Assembly: GCA_003541675.1 (NCBI GenBank)
Contig: DPMC01000189.1
Span: 1 to 17,139, forward strand
DNA: 17,139 bases
Source: Acidimicrobiaceae bacterium
GTDB lineage: Bacteria > Actinomycetota > Acidimicrobiia > Acidimicrobiales > MedAcidi-G1
Direction: 5' to 3'
The translations under genes and the position numbers were made by a program. The notes below the pieces were generated by a model. It was not told the origin of the DNA and made no database searches. It was given only the letters and a program-made list of their open reading frames with translations. Of the stretch, positions 13,838-17,139 are shown in pieces. Within the stretch, counting starts at the first letter, position 1. Each line of letters begins with the position of its first letter.

Positions 13838-14614
13838 TCAGGTGTCGAGTGATCCCCAGAACTCCACGAGTAGGTCAGCGGCGGCGGCGGGTTGTTCAGA
13901 CATCCACCAGTGGCCTGCACCGTCCAGGGGGGCATGTCGTGCCCCAAGCTGGTCGGCCATCTGGGCGGCCCGACCCGCTGGCCCCACGTAGGGGTCCTCG
14001 GATGGATCGAGAGCCAGCCCTGGAGGTAGGTCAATGGCGGCCAGTTCCCGGCCCAGATTGCCGACGACGGGCTGAGCGCCCGAGCGGTACAGGGGCAGAA
14101 TGCAGTCGGCCATGGTGTCAAGTGCGTCGGCGACGTCAGTCGCCGCGTGTTCGTTCATGCCGCTGGTCATCATCATGGTGATTCGCTCGTCCCGGGAGGC
14201 GGCACGCATCCCCTGGATCACCTCCTCGCCGACCTCGGGGGTCTGCCATAGCTGTGCCATGTCGTGCCAGACGTAGTCGGGATGGATGAGGCCCAGACAG
14301 TCGCACGCCCAGGACCGGACGAGGTCGGAGCGCTCCGCCAAGAGGCCGAACACGTGCCCAGCGCCCCAGTCGTGGCCCACGATGTCAACCGGCCCTTCGG
14401 CTGCCAGGACCTCAACTTCGGTGATTAGCCAGTCGCGGTACTCCTCGCGGGTGGCCCCCCAACCGTCGGGAAGCGGCGCGCCGAATCCCGGTGGCGAAAG
14501 CAGGACAAGGTCGCGCGCGTTTCCTCCGACCGGTGGGCGGTCGGCCAGTTCGCCGACCAGGTCGGACCAGATGGCATCGGTCTCGGGATTGCCGTGCACG
14601 AAGACGGTGGTCAT
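13838..14614 (-). CDS. Alpha/beta hydrolase with Asp nucleophile (epoxide hydrolase/haloalkane dehalogenase-like)
   Basis: A 258-residue alpha/beta hydrolase. The oxyanion motif is H7-G-N9-P, the nucleophile is D82 in GHDWGAG followed by W83, the acid is probably D207 in SEDPYVGP, and the catalytic His is H235 in GAGHWW. An Asp nucleophile restricts it to epoxide hydrolase, haloalkane dehalogenase or fluoroacetate dehalogenase-like chemistry. HGN plus DW is the halide-binding pair of many dehalogenases, while GHDWGA is also common in epoxide hydrolases. The cap (about 110-175) does not decide it for me. The fold begins almost at residue 1, so the protein lacks the N-terminal strands of larger relatives. 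It lies 51 bases downstream of the second sulfatase gene and is probably co-transcribed with it. A GGAAG stands 13 bases before the ATG. Confidence 0.75.
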   Translation of the reverse strand: MTTVFVHGNPETDAIWSDLVGELADRPPVGGNARDLVLLSPPGFGAPLPDGWGATREEYRDWLITEVEVLAAEGPVDIVGHDWGAGHVFGLLAERSDLVRSWACDCLGLIHPDYVWHDMAQLWQTPEVGEEVIQGMRAASRDERITMMMTSGMNEHAATDVADALDTMADCILPLYRSGAQPVVGNLGRELAAIDLPPGLALDPSEDPYVGPAGRAAQMADQLGARHAPLDGAGHWWMSEQPAAAADLLVEFWGSLDT

Positions 14615-14665
14615 GGGGATGGGTTCACTTCCGTTTATGGGGCTTGGGTCTGTCGCGGGAATAGT

Positions 14666-16102
14666 TCAGCCGCGTTCGGGGAGGTCGTATTCGGCCATGT
14701 AGTACGGGGCGTCCTCGTCGAACACGGTCAGGGCTACCGGGTCTGCCACTACGCCCACCGGACGCACATCAGAACCGACCATGTCGGAGGCGTCGTCACC
14801 CAACTCCAGCCGGGCAGCCTCTATGACGTCCAGCAGGCGTGTCACCACGTCAGGATGCTCGTCGACCACGTCAGCCCGTTCACCGACATCGGCGTTCAGG
14901 TCGTACAGGCGGACCCGCTCGTCGTTCCATTTGCGGACGTGGAGCTTCCATCGACCGACGCGTACAGCCTCGATGTTGCCGCCCAGAATAAAGAAGAATG
15001 GGCGTTCACAGGGTCCATCGCCGCCGGTCAGCAGCGGACCAAGGTTCTGTCCGTCCAACGTCCGGTCGCCGGGCACATCGACACCGCACCAGTTGGCGAT
15101 GGTTGGGTAGAGGTCCATGGCGTTGGCGACATCGCTCACCACCTGACCGGCGGGAATCCGGCCTGGCCACCGCACAATGCAAGGCACCCGCTGGCCACCC
15201 TCCCACGTGGTGCCCTTGGATGCCCGGAGCGGGCCGTTGCTGCCGCCACCATCACGGGTCAATGCCCCGTTGTCGCTGGTGAACACCACGACGGTGTTGT
15301 CGTCCAGATCGAGATCTTGCAGCTCGCGCAGGATTACGTCGGTGGACCAGTCAATGCATCGCACCGCCGCTCCGTAGCGGCCGTTGCGTGACTCACGTAC
15401 GAAGCGGGTCTGCACGTAGATGGGCAGGTGTACGTAGAGGTGGGCCAGATACAGAAAGAAGGGTCGATCCCTGTTGTTCCGGAGGAACTGGACGGCGTCG
15501 GTGACGTACCGCTCGGTCAACGCCGCCTGGTCGGGCTGCTCAGCAACCACGTCCTCGTCGAGCATGAGCGGCAGCGGCGGGCGCGGCTGAAACATCGGGG
15601 CGTCATCGGGCAACGGCGTACCGAGCGACTCCATGACCTTCCGGTAGGGCTGGCCCTCCTGAGGGAAGGCTTGACGCCCCATGTCGTTGCTGTACGGCAG
15701 GCCGAACCAGCCGTCAAAGCCGTGTCGCGTGGGCAGGAACTCGGGTTGGTCGCCACAGTGCCACTTGCCAATGATCCGGGTGGCGTAACCGCCGTCCTGG
15801 AGGAGGCGGGCAATCGTGATCTCATCGGGGTGCAGTCCCTGGGCCTGACCCGGGAAGAGCACCGGCGCATTGTCGATGCTGCGACCACCGAAGCCGACCC
15901 GTAAGGGGTAGCTGCCGGTGAGCATGGCAGCCCGTGACGGCGAACAGACCGGCGACGCCATGTAGAAGTCGGTGAAACGGACGCCCTCGTCAGCCATGCG
16001 GTCCAACGCCGGGGTGTCGTGCTGGGTTGACCCGTAGCACGACAGGTCGCCGTATCCGAGGTCGTCGCAATTGATGAGGATGACGTTTGGTCGTCGGATC
16101 AT
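14666..16102 (-). CDS. Type I (formylglycine) sulfatase, short form
   Basis: A 478-residue sulfatase. D13/D14 (INCDDLGYGD) and D277/N278 (TSDNGAL) are metal ligands. C53-S-P-S-R is the formylglycine signature. K113 and H115 (GKWHCGD) are active-site residues. The layout resembles arylsulfatase A/GALNS-type bacterial enzymes and belongs to a different subfamily from the 767-residue sulfatase in this window. The mature fold starts at residue 5, so there is no signal peptide and the enzyme appears cytoplasmic. The frame is open to 16264, but GGAGG at 16110-16114, seven bases before the ATG, fixes the start and avoids overlap with the divergent gene. It shares a probable transcript with the downstream alpha/beta hydrolase. 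The substrate is unknown. Confidence 0.9.
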   Translation of the reverse strand: MIRRPNVILINCDDLGYGDLSCYGSTQHDTPALDRMADEGVRFTDFYMASPVCSPSRAAMLTGSYPLRVGFGGRSIDNAPVLFPGQAQGLHPDEITIARLLQDGGYATRIIGKWHCGDQPEFLPTRHGFDGWFGLPYSNDMGRQAFPQEGQPYRKVMESLGTPLPDDAPMFQPRPPLPLMLDEDVVAEQPDQAALTERYVTDAVQFLRNNRDRPFFLYLAHLYVHLPIYVQTRFVRESRNGRYGAAVRCIDWSTDVILRELQDLDLDDNTVVVFTSDNGALTRDGGGSNGPLRASKGTTWEGGQRVPCIVRWPGRIPAGQVVSDVANAMDLYPTIANWCGVDVPGDRTLDGQNLGPLLTGGDGPCERPFFFILGGNIEAVRVGRWKLHVRKWNDERVRLYDLNADVGERADVVDEHPDVVTRLLDVIEAARLELGDDASDMVGSDVRPVGVVADPVALTVFDEDAPYYMAEYDLPERG

Positions 16103-16109
16103 GGGGCTG

Positions 16110-16130
16110 CCTCCACGACGATCATCGTGG
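16110..16130 (-). promoter_or_regulatory. Sulfatase ribosome site adjoining a stem-loop
   Basis: On the - strand, CCACGA and TCGTGG (16113-16130, six-base loop) form a perfect six-pair stem. Its last two G bases are the first two of the GGAGG ribosome site at 16110-16114. The hairpin could limit ribosome access, or the dyad could be a DNA operator. Confidence 0.35.
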
Positions 16131-16147
16131 CCGGAACGGTTGCCTGC

Positions 16148-16194
16148 CGAATCGGCGACCCAGATCGCTAATTCGAATCGAGATCCGAATCGAA
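16148..16194. promoter_or_regulatory. Triple CGAATCG cluster with a 23-base dyad
   Basis: CGAATCG occurs at 16148-16154, 16174-16180 and 16186-16192. The first lies in the palindrome GCCGA-A-TCGGC (16146-16156). The other two make a dyad with arms TTCGAnTCG and CGAnTCGAA around five bases (16172-16194). The cluster fills the 123-base gap between the divergent sulfatase and F420-type oxidoreductase genes. It is a good candidate binding array for a regulator controlling both. Confidence 0.45.
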
Positions 16195-16213
16195 GACGGG
16201 GAGGCGCCACCAC

Positions 16214-16219
16214 TACGGT
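16214..16219 (+). promoter_or_regulatory. Probable -10 element (TACGGT) of a leaderless transcript
   Basis: TACGGT fits the actinobacterial TANNNT -10 pattern and ends six bases before the ATG at 16226. Transcription would then begin at or next to the start codon. There is no Shine-Dalgarno site close to this ATG, as expected for a leaderless mRNA. A -35 box is not obvious. Confidence 0.4.
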
Positions 16220-16225
16220 CGACCC

Positions 16226-16738
16226 ATGAGCGAAACAGGCAGTGCGAACCAGGGAACCAGCCAACGCGTGGAGATGGAGTGGGAGACCCCGTCACACGAC
16301 GAGATCATCGAGATCTCCAAGGGGCACGTGGCCGGCCTCGAGATGACCGACGACGATGCCGTGTGGTGTGTGGCCGGTATGCACCACGTGCTGCTTCACA
16401 CCATCGGACGGAAGACGGGAAAGGACCACAAAGTGGCACTGCCGTTCTGGCGCGACACCGACGGGCACCGGATCGTGGTCGGATCATTCGCCGGGGCCAC
16501 GAAGGACCCATCGTGGGTGCTGAACCTCCGAGACCGTGATGCCAACCCCCGGGTGAAGGTCCGGGTCCAGAACGGGATGTTTTGGTCCGAGCACGAAGTT
16601 CTGGATGCGGGCGATGAGCGCGACGCCCTGTGGGCGTCGATGCTCGCCGACCGGGCGTGGTATGCCGACTACCAGGCCAAAACTGATCGGACGATTCCGC
16701 TCGTGCGCCTCGCCGAGACGGAAGCCATCACCGACTAA
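16226..16738 (+). CDS. Deazaflavin (F420)-dependent nitroreductase-family oxidoreductase (Ddn-like)
   Basis: A 170-residue split-barrel protein of the F420-dependent Ddn/FDOR-A type. The core LLHTIGRKTGKDHKVALPFW (about 56-75) and SFAGATKDPSWVLNLRDRDANPRVKVRV (87-114) match the family's cofactor-binding region. Such proteins use reduced F420 to reduce quinones, nitro compounds or other xenobiotics, and some only bind the cofactor. Length is close to usual (about 140-170), with roughly 45 residues ahead of the barrel. It implies that the host makes F420, which is common in Actinomycetota. The ATG at 16226 fits a leaderless promoter; an in-frame ATG at 16274 is possible. It is divergent from the second sulfatase and ends 14 bases from a convergent dioxygenase gene. 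Confidence 0.75.
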   Translation: MSETGSANQGTSQRVEMEWETPSHDEIIEISKGHVAGLEMTDDDAVWCVAGMHHVLLHTIGRKTGKDHKVALPFWRDTDGHRIVVGSFAGATKDPSWVLNLRDRDANPRVKVRVQNGMFWSEHEVLDAGDERDALWASMLADRAWYADYQAKTDRTIPLVRLAETEAITD

Positions 16739-16752
16739 TCCCAATCGCTCCG

Positions 16753-17139
16753 TCAGGCCAGGCGGCCAATGGACACCCGAAGAGGTGACTCGTCGGGCTC
16801 GGAGCCTTCTGGATCGAAGAACGGGCGCGTGCCCTGCACGGTGACTCGATGGCCGGATCGTTCGTAGGGCCAGTAGTCCCAGACGGCGAAATGCTGGACC
16901 CGCCGGTTATCCCACAGCAGTACGTCGCACGGCTGCCAGCGGTGCCGGATCTGGAACTCGGGCCTAGTGCAGTGCTCGTGAAGCTCGGCCAGCAGCTCGC
17001 CGCCCTCAGCGCTGTCCATGCCGTCGATCGCCACCGTGAACGACGGATTAACAAAGAGGCTGCGGCGGCCCGTCTCGGGATGGGTCCGGACCACCGGATG
17101 GACTGCTGAGGGCGTAGCGAGGGCCTCTTCACCGTCGCT
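16753..17139 (-). CDS. TauD/TfdA-family Fe(II)/2-oxoglutarate dioxygenase, C-terminal part
   Basis: The frame is open from the right window edge to TGA and gives 128 residues. The fragment contains SAVHPVVRTHPETGRRSLFVN, then LLWDNRRVQHFAVWDYWP and GHRVTVQGTRP. These are the TauD-family 2-oxoglutarate-facing segment, the distal iron-ligand His (in VQH) and the 2-oxoglutarate-binding Arg (in GHRVT). The HxD pair should be just beyond the window. Known members release sulfite from taurine, sulfate from alkyl sulfates (AtsK) or cleave phenoxyacetates (TfdA). The fragment alone cannot distinguish these. The next gene, convergent from the left, ends 14 bases away. Confidence 0.85.
   Translation of the reverse strand, partial: SDGEEALATPSAVHPVVRTHPETGRRSLFVNPSFTVAIDGMDSAEGGELLAELHEHCTRPEFQIRHRWQPCDVLLWDNRRVQHFAVWDYWPYERSGHRVTVQGTRPFFDPEGSEPDESPLRVSIGRLA

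Noticed and set aside
14594..15391. 265-codon + strand open frame opposite the second sulfatase gene
   Set aside because: The - strand frame holds the sulfatase active-site residues throughout; the + strand product resembles nothing and lacks a ribosome site.
16103..16264. Extended N-terminus of the second sulfatase reaching into the divergent gene
   Set aside because: The ribosome site at 16110-16114 supports the ATG at 16102, and the extension would overlap the oxidoreductase gene by 39 bases.
1..17139. Mobile element, prophage, CRISPR or tRNA insertion
   Set aside because: I found no transposase, integrase, regularly spaced repeats, tRNA-like cloverleaf or terminal repeats. Gene style is uniform across the window.
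16753..17139. Naming the right-edge gene taurine dioxygenase (tauD)
   Set aside because: Only the C-terminal 128 residues are visible. They fit the whole TauD/TfdA/AtsK family, and no taurine transporter is in view.

Overview
The window is GC-rich, densely coding bacterial DNA with long open antisense frames. It most likely comes from an actinomycete-type chromosome. A deazaflavin (F420)-dependent nitroreductase-family gene, a probable leaderless actinobacterial promoter, GTG starts and the catabolic gene mix all point that way. A marine or planktonic member of the Acidimicrobiia would fit, but that placement is inference. I see no rRNA, tRNA, CRISPR array, transposase, integrase or plasmid/phage gene. 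No stretch longer than about 215 bases lacks a gene.

Layout. (1) Bases 2-1152, + strand: the C-terminal end of an M24 metallopeptidase, whose TAA overlaps the ATG of an isopenicillin-N-synthase-like Fe(II)/2-oxoglutarate dioxygenase. (2) 1165-2085, - strand: a DhlA-like haloalkane dehalogenase. (3) 2086-2299: a divergent control region with several dyads. (4) 2300-10920, + strand: seven genes with gaps of 24 bases or less, probably one operon: PhzF-family protein, PNPOx-like flavoprotein, glycerol kinase, membrane fatty acid hydroxylase-superfamily protein, large type I sulfatase, M20 peptidase and two-hotdog acyl-CoA thioesterase. (5) 10909-10953: a perfect inverted repeat spanning the stop codons of two convergent genes. 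(6) 10942-13660, - strand: Zn alcohol dehydrogenase, HSD10-like short-chain dehydrogenase and enoyl-CoA hydratase. (7) 13838-16102, - strand: alpha/beta hydrolase and a second type I sulfatase. (8) 16103-16225: a compact divergent control region with repeated CGAATCG motifs. (9) 16226-16738, + strand: the F420-type oxidoreductase. (10) 16753-17139, - strand: the C-terminal part of a TauD/TfdA-family dioxygenase that runs off the window.

How the genes may work together (inference). The region looks like a scavenging and catabolic island. Sulfate esters would be opened by two formylglycine sulfatases. Alcohols would be oxidised by the Zn-ADH. Acyl-CoA intermediates would be handled by the hydratase, 3-hydroxyacyl-CoA dehydrogenase and thioesterase. 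Halogenated or epoxide substrates would be handled by the two Asp-nucleophile alpha/beta hydrolases. The fatty acid hydroxylase-superfamily protein beside glycerol kinase raises the possibility of alkylglycerol or other glycerolipid breakdown. Neither sulfatase has a visible signal peptide, so import of intact substrates followed by cytoplasmic desulfation is implied. No transporter, regulator, acyl-CoA ligase, thiolase or formylglycine-generating enzyme lies in the window, so any pathway here is incomplete.
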